In this document: piece by piece, positions 6,684 to 15,989 of the stretch | Layout of the letters: every line of letters begins with the position of its first letter | Numbering within the stretch: position 1 is the stretch's first letter | From: Mesorhizobium sp. M4B.F.Ca.ET.058.02.1.1 | Lineage (GTDB): Bacteria; Pseudomonadota; Alphaproteobacteria; Rhizobiales; Rhizobiaceae | DNA length: 64,000 nt | NCBI RefSeq assembly: GCF_003952505.1 | Contig: NZ_CP034450.1 | Coordinates: forward strand, 1,922,001 to 1,986,000 | Direction: 5' to 3' | Made by a program: the position numbers and the translations under genes | Notes under the pieces: generated by a model | Database searches by the model: none | The model's input: only the letters and a program-made list of their open reading frames with translations | Told to the model about the DNA's origin: nothing

Positions 6684-7886
6684 TCAGCCGCGCGGCTTGG
6701 CGCCCCGCCGACGGTCGGCCGGCAGTCGCGGAATGGGCTCGGTGACGTGGCCCTTGTAGAGCGGCGATTCGAGGTAGCGGGCAATGGCGAAACGCACCAG
6801 CACGGCGACGGCCGCCGAAGCCGGCACAGCGATGAGAAGCCCGACGAAACCGAACAACGCGCCGAAGGCGAACAGCGCGAACATCAGCCAGACCGGATGC
6901 AGGCCAACGCTCTTTCCCACCAGCCTCGGCTGCAGGATGTTGCCCTCGATGAACTGGCCGGCGAAGAACACGCAGGCCACTGCAACAATCATCACCCAGT
7001 CCGGCCAGAACTGGACGAAGGCGACGCCGACGGCGAGCACAAGTCCGGTCAACGAGCCAACATAGGGGATGAAGGAAATCAGCCCGGCGAAGAGGCCGAT
7101 GAGGATCGCGAAGTTGAGGCCGGTCAGCGTCAGGCCCGTGGCATACATGCCGCCGAGCACCAGGCAGAGCGTGCCCTGGCCACGCACGAAGCCGGCGGTC
7201 GCGATGTTGATGTCGCGGGCGATCACGCGCACCGTCTCGACATAGTCGCGCGGCACCCAGCTGTCGACGACGGCCACCATGCGGTCCCAGTCGAGCAGCA
7301 TGTAGAAGGCGACCACCGGCGTCACCACGAAAAGGCTGACCACCGAGACCAGCGCCACGCCGGAACTCCAGATCGAGGTAAAGACAGTGGTGAGCAGGCC
7401 GAAGCCGGAGGTGAGCAGCGAGTTCAGCCCGTCGCGCAGGCTGTTGGCGTTGACGCCGAACCTCTGTTCCAGCCATTTCGGATCGAAGCTGGTGATCAGC
7501 GCCTGCAGGCGGGTAAGGTATTCCGGCAGCTTGCCGGCGAAATCGGCCATTTGCGTCGCCAGAACCGGAACCAGGATGACGAAGGCGAGCACCAGGACGA
7601 CGATGAAGGCGATCAGGATGACCACCGTCGCCATCAGCCGGGAGAGGCCGAGACGCTGCAGCCGGTCGGCGACCGGATCGAGGAAATAGGCGAGCACCAT
7701 GCCGGCGACGAAGGGCAGAAGGATGCTGGAGAAGACATAGAGGAACAGCGCCAGGAACACGGCCGTGCCCAGCCAGAAGAATACCTGGCGGCGGAACGCC
7801 AGGGACGCGGCTTCGCCGGCCGCCGCTGCCTCGGCGGCCGCTTCGATGGATCCTTGGTCAGGTGCCCGGTTTGGAGCCTTCGCCAT
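6684..7886 (-). CDS. AI-2E family (PerM-like) membrane transporter
   Basis: A 400-residue integral membrane protein of the AI-2E exporter/PerM family. Hydrophobic segments occur at roughly residues 35-75 (two close helices), 88-110, then a cluster between 170 and 360. The family-typical loop FVRGQGTLCLVLGGMY and the IPYVGSLTGLVLAV segment are present. The N-terminus is soluble and rich in Ala and Glu. Members are usually exporters of small molecules or ions, and the substrate cannot be told from sequence. The start overlaps the end of the upstream phosphatidyltransferase gene by 29 bases, so the three minus-strand genes form an operon ending in hdaA. Confidence 0.88.
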   Translation of the reverse strand: MAKAPNRAPDQGSIEAAAEAAAAGEAASLAFRRQVFFWLGTAVFLALFLYVFSSILLPFVAGMVLAYFLDPVADRLQRLGLSRLMATVVILIAFIVVLVLAFVILVPVLATQMADFAGKLPEYLTRLQALITSFDPKWLEQRFGVNANSLRDGLNSLLTSGFGLLTTVFTSIWSSGVALVSVVSLFVVTPVVAFYMLLDWDRMVAVVDSWVPRDYVETVRVIARDINIATAGFVRGQGTLCLVLGGMYATGLTLTGLNFAILIGLFAGLISFIPYVGSLTGLVLAVGVAFVQFWPDWVMIVAVACVFFAGQFIEGNILQPRLVGKSVGLHPVWLMFALFAFGALFGFVGLLIAVPASAAVAVLVRFAIARYLESPLYKGHVTEPIPRLPADRRRGAKPRG

Positions 7887-8415
7887 AGCCGCTCATGTGC
7901 CTCAGCCAGGCCACGAGATAGGCCGCGGCCGAAGCCACGGTCAAGACCCCGGACAGTAATATGAGCGCCGGCCGCAACGGATCGGGGTGGATGGAAAACG
8001 CCAGTTCACCCAGCACCACCGCCGCCAGCACGATCTGGATTGCGGTGTTGGCCTTCGACACAAAGAGCGGTTTCACCTCGACCGGATGCGCCATCACTGA
8101 AGACAAAAGCACCGCGCAAACGATCAGCGCGTCGCGCGAGACCATGGTGACGACCAGCCACAGCGGCAATTGTCCGATGAAGCCCATGACCACGAACACC
8201 GAGACCAGCAAGAGCTTGTCGGCCATCGGGTCGAGATAGGCGCCGAGCTTCGAAACCTGGTTGTAGCGGCGGGCGATGAAGCCGTCGACGCCATCGGAGA
8301 CGCCGGCGATGAGGAAGCCGGCAAAGGCCCAGTCCCAACGCGCTTGCAGCATCGCCAACACCACGGCGGGCACCAGCAGCAGGCGCATGATCGTGATCAT
8401 GTTGGGGATGGTCAA
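7858..8415 (-). CDS. CDP-alcohol phosphatidyltransferase
   Basis: A 185-residue membrane enzyme that transfers a phosphatidyl group from CDP-diacylglycerol to an alcohol. The family signature D-G-x2-A-R-x8-G-x3-D-x3-D is intact as [20 protein letters not shown] then MADK. About five transmembrane helices are visible. It is the first gene of the operon with the AI-2E family permease and hdaA, and is divergent from purM. A second family member, the likely true pgsA, lies at 45.3-45.9 kb, so this one may make a different lipid such as cardiolipin or a PGP isozyme product. Confidence 0.88.
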   Translation of the reverse strand: MTIPNMITIMRLLLVPAVVLAMLQARWDWAFAGFLIAGVSDGVDGFIARRYNQVSKLGAYLDPMADKLLLVSVFVVMGFIGQLPLWLVVTMVSRDALIVCAVLLSSVMAHPVEVKPLFVSKANTAIQIVLAAVVLGELAFSIHPDPLRPALILLSGVLTVASAAAYLVAWLRHMSGYGEGSKPGT

Positions 8416-8665
8416 AGTGTGCCCCGTCGCGTCTTGTCGAGAGATAGATGATGGAGATGGAAGGCTGGCGCAAGCACTACGCTCCTCATTCTCTGACGTT
8501 GGCGAATGGCGAAAGCTGCGATGCGGGCCAATCTCGCCTTCAGGGGGATCGGCTCACGCAGAAGAACGTTTGTTGGGGGGCAAAACCGCCGCACCGCCGC
8601 GTCATCCTTGCTCCCCGAAACCATTCATGCGAAGAGCCCGCAATGGAAACAGCGACGAGCCGGAC

Positions 8666-9745
8666 ATGACCAAGCGCGATACAGCCGAGCGCAAGAACGG
8701 GCTCACCTATGCCGAAGCGGGTGTCGACATCGATGCCGGCAATCTGATGGTCGAGAAGATCAAGCCGCTGGTGCGCGCGACGCGCCGGCCGGGCGCCGAT
8801 GGCGAGATCGGCGGCTTCGGCGGCCTGTTCGATCTCAAGGCCGCCGGCTTCACCGATCCGGTACTGGTCGCGGCCAATGACGGCGTCGGCACCAAGCTCA
8901 AGATCGCCATCGATGCCGGCAAGCACGACACGATCGGCATCGACCTTGTCGCCATGTGCGTCAACGACATCGTCGTGCAGGGCGCCGAGCCGCTGTTCTT
9001 CCTCGACTATTTCGCCACCGGCAAGCTCGACCCCGACCAGGGCGCATCGATCGTCGGCGGCATCGCCGTGGGCTGCCGGCAGGCCGGCTGCGCGCTGATC
9101 GGCGGCGAGACGGCCGAGATGCCCGGCATGTACCACGGCAAGGACTACGACCTCGCCGGCTTTGCCGTGGGCGCGGCCGAACGTGGCCAGTTGCTGCCCA
9201 CCGACGACATCGTCGAGGGCGACGTGCTCTTGGGCCTTGCCTCCTCCGGCCTTCATTCCAACGGCTATTCGCTCGTGCGCCGCATCGTGGCTAGCAGCGG
9301 CCTTGCCTGGAGCGACCCGGCGCCGTTCAACGACGAGGCGACGCTTGCCGAAGCGCTGCTCGAGCCGACGCGCATCTATGTGAAGTCGATCCTCAAGGCC
9401 ATCCGCAACACGCATGGCATCAAGGCGCTCGCCCACATCACCGGCGGCGGCTTTCCGGAGAACATTCCGCGCGTGCTGCCCAAGGATTTTTCCGCCGAGC
9501 TCGACCTCAACGCCATCGACGTGCCGCCGGTGTTCGCCTGGCTGGCCAAGACCGGCGGTGTCGCGCCGGAAGAGATGATGCGCACCTTCAACTGCGGCAT
9601 CGGCATGATCCTCGCCGTGGCCTCCGGCCAGGCGGCGCAAGTGGCCGCCGTGCTGCAGGAGGCCGGCGAGACGGTGACCCCTATCGGCCGCATCGTGCCG
9701 CGCCGCGACGCCGGCGTCATTTACCGGGGCTCGATCGGCCTATGA
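8666..9745 (+). CDS. purM: Phosphoribosylformylglycinamidine cyclo-ligase (AIR synthetase)
   Basis: Catalyses ATP-dependent ring closure of FGAM to AIR, the fifth step of purine synthesis. The 359-residue protein has the usual N-terminus [16 protein letters not shown], the glycine-rich [31 protein letters not shown] and [15 protein letters not shown] motifs. I chose the ATG at 8666, which gives the normal family length; an in-frame ATG at 8627 would add 13 residues and the binding site is weak for both. The stop overlaps the purN start (ATGA). Confidence 0.96.
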   Translation: MTKRDTAERKNGLTYAEAGVDIDAGNLMVEKIKPLVRATRRPGADGEIGGFGGLFDLKAAGFTDPVLVAANDGVGTKLKIAIDAGKHDTIGIDLVAMCVNDIVVQGAEPLFFLDYFATGKLDPDQGASIVGGIAVGCRQAGCALIGGETAEMPGMYHGKDYDLAGFAVGAAERGQLLPTDDIVEGDVLLGLASSGLHSNGYSLVRRIVASSGLAWSDPAPFNDEATLAEALLEPTRIYVKSILKAIRNTHGIKALAHITGGGFPENIPRVLPKDFSAELDLNAIDVPPVFAWLAKTGGVAPEEMMRTFNCGIGMILAVASGQAAQVAAVLQEAGETVTPIGRIVPRRDAGVIYRGSIGL

Positions 9746-10449
9746 GCAGGAAACGCACCGTCGTTCTGATCTCCGGGCGCGGCTCCAACATGACGGCGCT
9801 GATCGCGGCGGCGAGCGATCCGGCCTACCCGGCCGAGATCGTCGGCGTCATCTCCGACCGGGCCAACGCCGCCGGCCTCGCCATCGCCGCCGCGCGCGGC
9901 ATTCCCACCAAGGTGATCCAGCGCTCGGATTATGGCAGCAAGGAAGCGCATGACGGAGCGATCGATGCGGCGCTTGCCGGCTTCGGCGCCGAGATCGTCG
10001 CGCTGGCCGGCTATATGCGCATCCTGGGCGCCCGCTTTGTCGAGAAATGGCTAGGACGGATGGTCAACATCCACCCTGCCCTCCTGCCCGCCTTCAAGGG
10101 GCTGGACACGCATGCTCGCGCCCTGCGCGCCGGCGTTCGCATCCATGGCTGCTCGGTGCATTTCGTCACCCTCGACATGGATGACGGCCCGATCATCGCT
10201 CAGGCCGCCGTGCCGGTGATGGTCGGCGACAATGAGGACACGCTCGCCGCCCGCGTGCTCAAGGCCGAGCACCGGCTCTACCCGCTGGCGCTGGGGCTGG
10301 TCGCCGAAGGCAAGGCACGCATGCAGAACGGCCACACCGTGCTCGCCCACTTCGCCGACGATGCCGAAAACGGCAGTTCCGTGGTAATGGCGCCCGACCC
10401 GCTGCGCGAGGAAAGCGATCTCGAACAGCTGGCGCGGATCACGCCTTGA
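9742..10449 (+). CDS. purN: Phosphoribosylglycinamide formyltransferase (GART)
   Basis: Transfers a formyl group from 10-formyltetrahydrofolate to GAR, the third step of purine synthesis. The N-terminal [14 protein letters not shown] is the phosphoribosyl-binding loop. Catalytic residues are seen in [14 protein letters not shown] (Asn and His) and [17 protein letters not shown] (His and Asp). At 235 residues it is longer than the usual ~210 because of a C-terminal tail ([17 protein letters not shown]) seen in rhizobial versions. Coupled to purM by an ATGA overlap. Confidence 0.96.
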   Translation: MSRKRTVVLISGRGSNMTALIAAASDPAYPAEIVGVISDRANAAGLAIAAARGIPTKVIQRSDYGSKEAHDGAIDAALAGFGAEIVALAGYMRILGARFVEKWLGRMVNIHPALLPAFKGLDTHARALRAGVRIHGCSVHFVTLDMDDGPIIAQAAVPVMVGDNEDTLAARVLKAEHRLYPLALGLVAEGKARMQNGHTVLAHFADDAENGSSVVMAPDPLREESDLEQLARITP

Positions 10450-10464
10450 GGGATTGGGGGCGGC

Positions 10465-10980
10465 ATGGCGACAAGACAACTCCTCATCCTGCGCCACGCC
10501 AAGTCGAGCTGGGACGATCCCAAGCTTGCCGATTTCGACCGGCCGCTCGGCCCGCGCGGTCTGAAGACGGCGCCGCTGATTGGGCGCGAGCTTTCCCGGC
10601 GCGGCTGGCTGCCTGACCTGGCGCTGGTGTCGGCCGCGCTGCGCACCCGCGACACATGGCGGCTGGTCGCGGCCGAATTGCCGAAGAGCGCTGCGGCGGA
10701 ATTCACGGATGCGCTGTACGAGGCGGCGGCGGTGGATGTGCTGGCCGTCGTGCGCAAGGCCGATGCGGCCAGCCTTTTGGTGCTCGGCCACAATCCCGGG
10801 CTCGAGGACTTCGCGCGGCGGCTCGCGGGTTCGGGGTCGGATGCCCGCGCGCTGCGGAAGCTCGAGGAGAAATTCCCGACGGCGGCATTGGCCCGGTTTG
10901 TCTTCAAGGGAGACTGGGCGGATCTCGGCTTCGGCGGCGCGCGGCTGACGCATTGCATCAGGCCGAAGGAGTTGGGGTAG
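10465..10980 (+). CDS. SixA-like histidine phosphatase
   Basis: A 171-residue branch-1 histidine phosphatase of the SixA group. The catalytic LRHAKSSW (RHG-type motif with the nucleophilic His), GPRGLKTA, SAALRTRDT and the second catalytic His in LVLGHNPGLED are in the expected order. SixA removes phosphate from histidine phosphotransfer proteins or phosphotransferase components in other bacteria; the rhizobial substrate is not established. It follows purN after 15 bases and could be cotranscribed. Confidence 0.85.
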   Translation: MATRQLLILRHAKSSWDDPKLADFDRPLGPRGLKTAPLIGRELSRRGWLPDLALVSAALRTRDTWRLVAAELPKSAAAEFTDALYEAAAVDVLAVVRKADAASLLVLGHNPGLEDFARRLAGSGSDARALRKLEEKFPTAALARFVFKGDWADLGFGGARLTHCIRPKELG

Positions 10981-11179
10981 CGGCCTTGGGTTAGTCGCGG
11001 CGCGGCCCTTGGTGCTTGCGGGGCCGAAAGACAAAATCCGAACAAAGCGACAGGGCCGAAGCTGCCGATTTGATTCAGGCTTGCGCAAAAGCGAAGCGGC
11101 GGGACAAGCCCACCGCCTCGAGGCATTCGATGACCGAAGTCATCAGCGATTGCCGACCAGGTCAGGTTGTCGGGTCCGC

Positions 11180-11407
11180 TTAACGGCCCCAGATGCCTTG
11201 GCCGGATTCAGGCTGGGCGACTTCGGAGGTGGTCTTGCCATGCTCGACCGGCTTGCGGATCGACGCCGTGGTCGTGATGTCGACATTGGCGGCAGGCTGG
11301 GTGACGGCCGGCTGGTTGACGTTGTTCGAACCATAATGGTCACTGCCGGCGAAGGCGCTGCCCGTGGCAACGAGGAAGGCGGCGGCGGTGAGAGCGATCT
11401 TGGTCAT
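11180..11407 (-). CDS. DUF680-like small secreted protein
   Basis: A 75-residue protein with a clear signal peptide (MTKIALTAAAFLVATGSAFA). The mature part is short and polar (SDHYGSNNVNQPAV...) and ends GQGIWGR. This architecture matches DUF680, a group of tiny exported proteins largely restricted to Mesorhizobium, and is one reason for the taxonomic guess. GGAGT lies just upstream of the ATG. Function unknown. Confidence 0.7.
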   Translation of the reverse strand: MTKIALTAAAFLVATGSAFAGSDHYGSNNVNQPAVTQPAANVDITTTASIRKPVEHGKTTSEVAQPESGQGIWGR

Positions 11408-11972
11408 TCAGGTACTCCAGTAGTTCTGTCTTCTGTCCGTCAAGTGGCGTGCCTTGGGAGGAATTCGCGTCGCTCGGACCACCCCGAGATGGGCCGTGGC
11501 CGCTGTCGTTTCCAGTCACGAAGTTGTGCCGAAAAGACCTTCGGCGCGGCGCTTGAAATCCGGCGCAAGGCTTCCTACTGCCACACTGTTATCTCGCGAT
11601 ATCAATCAGTTAGTAAATTCCACCCGCCACGGGTGCCAAGATCACTTGAGCCGGCGTTCACAACCTGATGCACAATGCGTCAACATAAATCGAACCGATC
11701 GGTTCTGTTTTCGTCGATTGGCGCCTGATCACTGCCCGCGGGGAGGTGCCGGTTGCTTTCCATGCGGTCGTTCAGCGACATGAATCCAACACGCAGCGCC
11801 TCTCGTCGGTGACCTCCCTGCCGCTCTGCAGTGGCCAAGCCAGCTAAGGTTTGCCTTGTGGGCGGATCGATATTATCCGTTGTGTGCGTGCACCCCATCG
11901 GACGCTGCCGGCTGCGTTGGTCGAAAGGTCGACGAGACTGCGGCGGGCAAGATACCTGAACTGCGATAGAAA
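11408..11972. other. Intergenic region with one perfect 14-bp palindrome
   Basis: No credible gene is seen on either strand. The only ordered element noticed is GAACCGATCGGTTC at 11692-11705, a perfect palindrome of the kind bound by TetR-family dimers. It lies about 270 bases upstream of the response regulator gene and 285 bases upstream of the DUF680-like gene. Confidence 0.55.
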
Positions 11973-12641
11973 ATGCGGCTGCTGCTTGTCGAAGACAATC
12001 GCGAACTGGCTGATTGGTTGGGCAAGACGCTGCGCCAGGCCAATTATGTCGTCGACATCGTCCATGACGGCGAGGATGTCGAGCATGCGCTTGCCGCCGG
12101 CGACCATGCGCTGGTGATTCTTGACCTTGCGCTGCCGCGCATGGGCGGCCTGGACGTGCTGCGCATGCTCAGGGCGCGCGGCAACCGGGTGCCGGTGATC
12201 GTGCTGACCGCGAACGCCAGCCTCGACGGGCGCGTCAAGGGCCTGAACGAAGGGGCCGATGACTATCTGGCCAAACCGTTCCAGGTCGAGGAGTTGGAGG
12301 CGCGCATCCGCGTCCAGTTGCGGCGCGTCAACGACCGGACCGCGCCTGTCGTTGCCTGCGGCGATCTCGTCTTCGACACCAACACGCGGCTGTTTTCGCT
12401 GGCCGGCGAGACCCTGGCGCTGACGCCGCGCGAGCACGCCGTGCTGGAGCAGCTGATGGTCAAGGCGGGACGCACGGTGAGCAAGGCGGCGCTCTCGTCG
12501 GCGATCTTTGATTTCGAAACAGACGCCGACCCCAGCGCCATCGAGATCTATGTGCATCGCCTGCGCAAGAAGATCGAGGGTTCGCGCGTTCAGATCGCCA
12601 CGCTGCGTGGCCTTGGCTATCTGCTGCGCGATGCCGGTTAG
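11973..12641 (+). CDS. OmpR/TctD-type response regulator
   Basis: A 222-residue two-component regulator. The receiver domain (1-115) has the acidic pair in VEDN, the phosphorylation site Asp51 in VILDLALP and Lys101 in YLAKPF. The C-terminal winged helix ends with the typical IYVHRLRKKI and LRGLGYLL. TctD-type regulators partner with sensors having a short periplasmic domain and often control organic-acid uptake. It overlaps the kinase gene by 11 bases. The ribosome binding site is weak. The transport genes it controls may be the convergent ABC system or lie elsewhere. Confidence 0.9.
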   Translation: MRLLLVEDNRELADWLGKTLRQANYVVDIVHDGEDVEHALAAGDHALVILDLALPRMGGLDVLRMLRARGNRVPVIVLTANASLDGRVKGLNEGADDYLAKPFQVEELEARIRVQLRRVNDRTAPVVACGDLVFDTNTRLFSLAGETLALTPREHAVLEQLMVKAGRTVSKAALSSAIFDFETDADPSAIEIYVHRLRKKIEGSRVQIATLRGLGYLLRDAG

Positions 12642-13983
12642 CAGCCTCCGCCTGCAGCTGCTTGCCTGGGTGGTGCTGCCGCTCGCCGGGCTCGCCACCA
12701 TTAATTTGTGGACCAGCCATCGCAACGCGCTGGCGACCGCCGACCTGGTGACGGATCGCATGCTGGTGGGTTCGGCGCGCGCCATCGCCGAACAGGTCGC
12801 AATCGTCGACGGCGTGCTCGACGCCACTGTGCCGCCGGCAGCGATCGAGATGTTCGACACCGGCGACCGCGACAGCGTCTACTATCGTGTCGAGACCGCG
12901 GGCGGACGGCTGCTGACCGGTTATCCCGACCTGCCCGAGGCGCAGGATCGCCCGAGCCTGGAAGCGACCTATCGCGACCGCACGTTGCGGCTGCTGACCT
13001 TCAGCCATGCGGTGATCGGCGCCGGCGCGGACTCGCCGATTTCCGTCACCGTCGGCGTCACGCTTGCCGGACACGATGCGATGGCACGGCATTTGTGGTT
13101 CAACGCTTTTGCCCAGCAGCTGATGCTGGTGGCGATTGCCGGCGTCTTCGTGCTGCTCGGCTTGCGCCGCGGCCTGGCGCCGCTGATCAGGCTGCGTGAT
13201 GCCGTGCGTTCGCCGGCTCGCAGCGACCTCGATCCGATCGAAGTCACTGGCGCGCAGAGCGAGATCCGGCCGCTGATCGACGCGCTCAACGCCTATATGG
13301 AGCGAGTGCGGGGGCAGATGGCGGCGCAGCGGCGCTTCATCGCCAATGCCGCGCACCAGTTGCGCACGCCGCTGGCGCTGCTGTCGACGCAGGCGAGCTA
13401 CGCGCTGCGCGAAAGTGCGGCCGATCAGCGCCAGGAGGCGCTGGTGGCGCTGCAGGCCAGTTCCGGCCGGCTGGCGCGGCTGGCCGAACAGCTCTTGACC
13501 CTGTCGCGGGCCGAGCCTGGAAGCCGGCGGCCGCGCGCCGATCGCATCGACCTGACGGAAGCCGCCCGCCATGTGCTGGAGACGCAAGCGCCGGCAGCGC
13601 TTGCGCGCAACGTCGATCTCGGGCTCGACGAAAGCGGGCCGGTGCCAGTGGTCGGCGACGGCACCATGCTGCGCGAGATGATCGTCAACCTGGTCGACAA
13701 CGCGCTGCGCTACACGCCGGCTGGCGGCACCGTCACCGTCAGACTGGCCGCCATCGATGGCGAAGCGGTGCTGACGGTCACCGACGACGGGCCGGGCATC
13801 CCGGCGGACGAGCGAGAGCATGTCTTCGAGCGCTTCTACCGCCTCGCCGACGCAACCGAGGAAGGCAGCGGCCTTGGCCTCGCCATCGTACGCGAGGTGG
13901 CCGAAAATGCCGGTGGCCGCGTCACCCTCGCGGATGGCGCGGCCGCCGGCCTGGTGGTCGAGGTGCGGCTGCCCCTGGCCTAG
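12631..13983 (+). CDS. TctE-type sensor histidine kinase
   Basis: A 450-residue inner-membrane kinase. The N-terminal helix is around residues 7-27, followed by a periplasmic TctE-like sensor region (about 30-155) and a second helix near 160-178. The H-box AAHQLRTPLALL carries His242, then NLVDNALRY (N-box), DDGPGIP (G1), VFERFYR (F-box) and GSGLGLAIV (G2). It starts inside the end of the response regulator gene, so the pair is coupled. The signal is unknown; tricarboxylates are the ligand in the founding family. Confidence 0.92.
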   Translation: MPVSSLRLQLLAWVVLPLAGLATINLWTSHRNALATADLVTDRMLVGSARAIAEQVAIVDGVLDATVPPAAIEMFDTGDRDSVYYRVETAGGRLLTGYPDLPEAQDRPSLEATYRDRTLRLLTFSHAVIGAGADSPISVTVGVTLAGHDAMARHLWFNAFAQQLMLVAIAGVFVLLGLRRGLAPLIRLRDAVRSPARSDLDPIEVTGAQSEIRPLIDALNAYMERVRGQMAAQRRFIANAAHQLRTPLALLSTQASYALRESAADQRQEALVALQASSGRLARLAEQLLTLSRAEPGSRRPRADRIDLTEAARHVLETQAPAALARNVDLGLDESGPVPVVGDGTMLREMIVNLVDNALRYTPAGGTVTVRLAAIDGEAVLTVTDDGPGIPADEREHVFERFYRLADATEEGSGLGLAIVREVAENAGGRVTLADGAAAGLVVEVRLPLA

Positions 13984-13994
13984 CAATCACAGCT

Positions 13995-14873
13995 TCATGT
14001 CCCCTGCTCGTTGAACGAGGCCGGGCGCCATTTGACGACATAGTCCTCGAAGCGGGTGATGATGAACTCCACCACAAGCGCCATCACCGCCAGGATGATC
14101 ATCGCCGCGAACACGCCATTGGCGTTGAAGGCGCCCTGCGCCGTCGAGATCAGCAGGCCCATGCCTTGCTTGGCGCCGAGGAATTCGCCGACCACGGCGC
14201 CGACCAGCGCGAAGCCGAAGCTGACATGCAGGCTGGCCAGGATCCAGCTCATCGCCGACGGAATGATGACCGAGGTGGTGATCTGGAACGGCGAAGCACC
14301 GAGGATCTGTGCGTTGGCGATCATCGACCGGTCCGCCTCGCGCACGCCCTGGAAGGCGTTGGCGAAGACGACGAAGAACACCATCACCACGGCGAGCGCG
14401 ACCTTGGAGGCCATGCCGAGGCCGAGCGCGATGATGAACACCGAGCCCAGCACCACGCGCGGCACCGAGTTGGCGATCTTGATGTAGATCGAAAAGACGT
14501 CGGCCAGCAGCCGGTTGCGGCCAAGTATGATGCCGGCAGCGATGCCGCCTACAGCGCCGATGACGAAGCCGAGGAATGTTTCTTCCAGCGTCACATAAAT
14601 CTGCAGCCAGAGCGGGCCTTGCGAGGTGCCTTCGGTGACCCACGACCAGATCTGCTGCCAGATGCCGGACGGGCTGGCGAAGAAGAATGGATCGATGATG
14701 TTGTAGTCGGCGCCGAGTTCCCACAGGCCGAGGAAGACGACCAGGATAGCCAAGCGCAGGCCGATGACCAGTGCATGGCGGCGTCGCAGCCGCACCCTTG
14801 CCCGGGCTTCGGCGACGGCGATGGAGGTATTGCGGGCAGCGGCCCGGTCAACGGTGGGAGAGATGGCGGTCAT
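13995..14873 (-). CDS. ABC transporter permease (SsuC/TauC type)
   Basis: A 292-residue binding-protein-dependent permease. The N-terminal 40 residues are cytosolic and basic; about six membrane helices follow. The EAA loop (EADRSMIANAQILGASPFQI) contacts the ATPase. I chose the ATG at 14873 because GAGGAGA lies just upstream. It is the last gene of a binding protein-ATPase-permease set. The SsuABC/TauABC/NMT1 family imports sulfonates, taurine, nitrate or pyrimidine precursors, and the actual substrate is open. Confidence 0.9.
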   Translation of the reverse strand: MTAISPTVDRAAARNTSIAVAEARARVRLRRRHALVIGLRLAILVVFLGLWELGADYNIIDPFFFASPSGIWQQIWSWVTEGTSQGPLWLQIYVTLEETFLGFVIGAVGGIAAGIILGRNRLLADVFSIYIKIANSVPRVVLGSVFIIALGLGMASKVALAVVMVFFVVFANAFQGVREADRSMIANAQILGASPFQITTSVIIPSAMSWILASLHVSFGFALVGAVVGEFLGAKQGMGLLISTAQGAFNANGVFAAMIILAVMALVVEFIITRFEDYVVKWRPASFNEQGT

Positions 14874-14881
14874 GGCGGTCT

Positions 14882-14968
14882 CCTCTCGGAGCAATTCCAG
14901 GAAAAGTGCCAAGCGGTTTCCGTCCGGAATTGCGAAAAACAAATCATTGGAGCGGGTCAGCCGCCCAA
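14882..14968 (-). repeat. Dispersed ~85-bp repeat, copy A
   Basis: The sequence between the ATPase and permease genes begins GCAATTCCAGGAAAAGTG and continues GCGGTTTCCGTCCGGAATTG, then ACAAATCATTGGAGCGGGTC. Copies in the opposite orientation occur near 39.43-39.51 kb and 60.68-60.74 kb. Shared blocks are ATTCCAGGAA, an inner GCGGTTT-type block and the ACAAAT-ATT-GGAG end. It lies inside an operon here. Confidence 0.6.
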
Positions 14969-14970
14969 GT

Positions 14971-15825
14971 CTAATGGCCGGTCTGCAGGCTGCGGCTCTG
15001 GCCGAGCTGCACTTCCTCGCGAAGGTCGTTCCAGATCACTTTGGCGATCTCAACGAATTTCGGGTCATAGCGGATGTCGGCCATGACGCGCGGGCGCGGC
15101 AGGTCGATGCGGTAGACGCTCTTGACCGTGCCCGGCCCCGCCGTCAGCACATAGACCTTGTCGGCCAGCGCCACCGCCTCCTCGAGGTCGTGCGTGACGA
15201 AGACGACCGAGGATTTCTGCTCCGACCACAGGTCAAGCAGTTCGTCCTGCATGGCGGTGCGGGTCTGCATGTCCAGCGCGCTGAACGGCTCGTCCATCAA
15301 AAGAATCTTGGGCTGGTTGATGAAGGTCTGGGCCAGCGCGACGCGCTTGCGCATGCCACCCGAGAGCTGATGCGGATAGTGCTTTTCGAAACGGCCAAGG
15401 CCGACGCGGCCGATCCAGTCACGCGCCCGTTCATAGGCCCGCGCCTTGGACACGCCGCGATAGAGCGGGCCGGCGGCGACATTGTCGATGACGCTGCGCC
15501 ACGGAAACAGCGCATCGGCCTGGAAGACGAAGCCTATGTCGCGGCTGATCTCGGTGACGGGCTTGCCCATGACGCGGACATTGCCGGTCGTCGGCCTGAG
15601 CAGGCCGGTGACGAGGTTGAGCGTTGTCGACTTGCCGCAGCCGGTCGGCCCGACGACACAGGCGAACTCGCCGCGCGCGACCGTCATGGTGAAATCGCGG
15701 ATCGCCGTCATCATGTGGCCGTCGGGCGTGACGAAGCGAAGCGTCACGTCATCAATGGCGATCGCGGCATCGGACGGCGGCGCGGCCGGAGACAGCTTCT
15801 CGGCCGCCATGGATTGCAGTTGCAT
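14971..15825 (-). CDS. ABC transporter ATP-binding protein (SsuB/TauB type)
   Basis: A 284-residue ATPase that powers the neighbouring permease. Walker A is VGPTGCGKST, the Q-loop is in FVFQADALFPW, the signature is LSGGMRKRVALAQ, Walker B is ILLMDEPFSALD and the H-loop is VFVTHDLEEAVALAD. I chose the start at 15825 because AGGAGT stands upstream; a longer in-frame extension lacks similarity. It lies about 165 bases downstream of the binding-protein gene. Confidence 0.93.
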   Translation of the reverse strand: MQLQSMAAEKLSPAAPPSDAAIAIDDVTLRFVTPDGHMMTAIRDFTMTVARGEFACVVGPTGCGKSTTLNLVTGLLRPTTGNVRVMGKPVTEISRDIGFVFQADALFPWRSVIDNVAAGPLYRGVSKARAYERARDWIGRVGLGRFEKHYPHQLSGGMRKRVALAQTFINQPKILLMDEPFSALDMQTRTAMQDELLDLWSEQKSSVVFVTHDLEEAVALADKVYVLTAGPGTVKSVYRIDLPRPRVMADIRYDPKFVEIAKVIWNDLREEVQLGQSRSLQTGH

Positions 15826-15989
15826 GGCACACTCCTGTCGTGATGGGGCATGGATGCCAGCGGCACAAGCTCCTTTGGCTTGTCGTCCATCTGCATCTGG
15901 AAAGGCGCCGCTGCCGGATTGATTCAGCGGAGCGGCGCAAGTCATTGTTGCTCAAGGGCGGGCCGGGCGTCCGCCGTCGCCGACCGATG

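Noticed and set aside
6624..7964. Long plus-strand frame antisense to the AI-2E family permease
   Set aside because: His/Asp/Glu-rich composition typical of reading a membrane protein gene backwards; the minus-strand protein has clear helices and family motifs.
12460..13986. Long minus-strand frame antisense to the sensor kinase
   Set aside because: The kinase has intact H, N, G1, F and G2 boxes, while the reverse frame has no motif.
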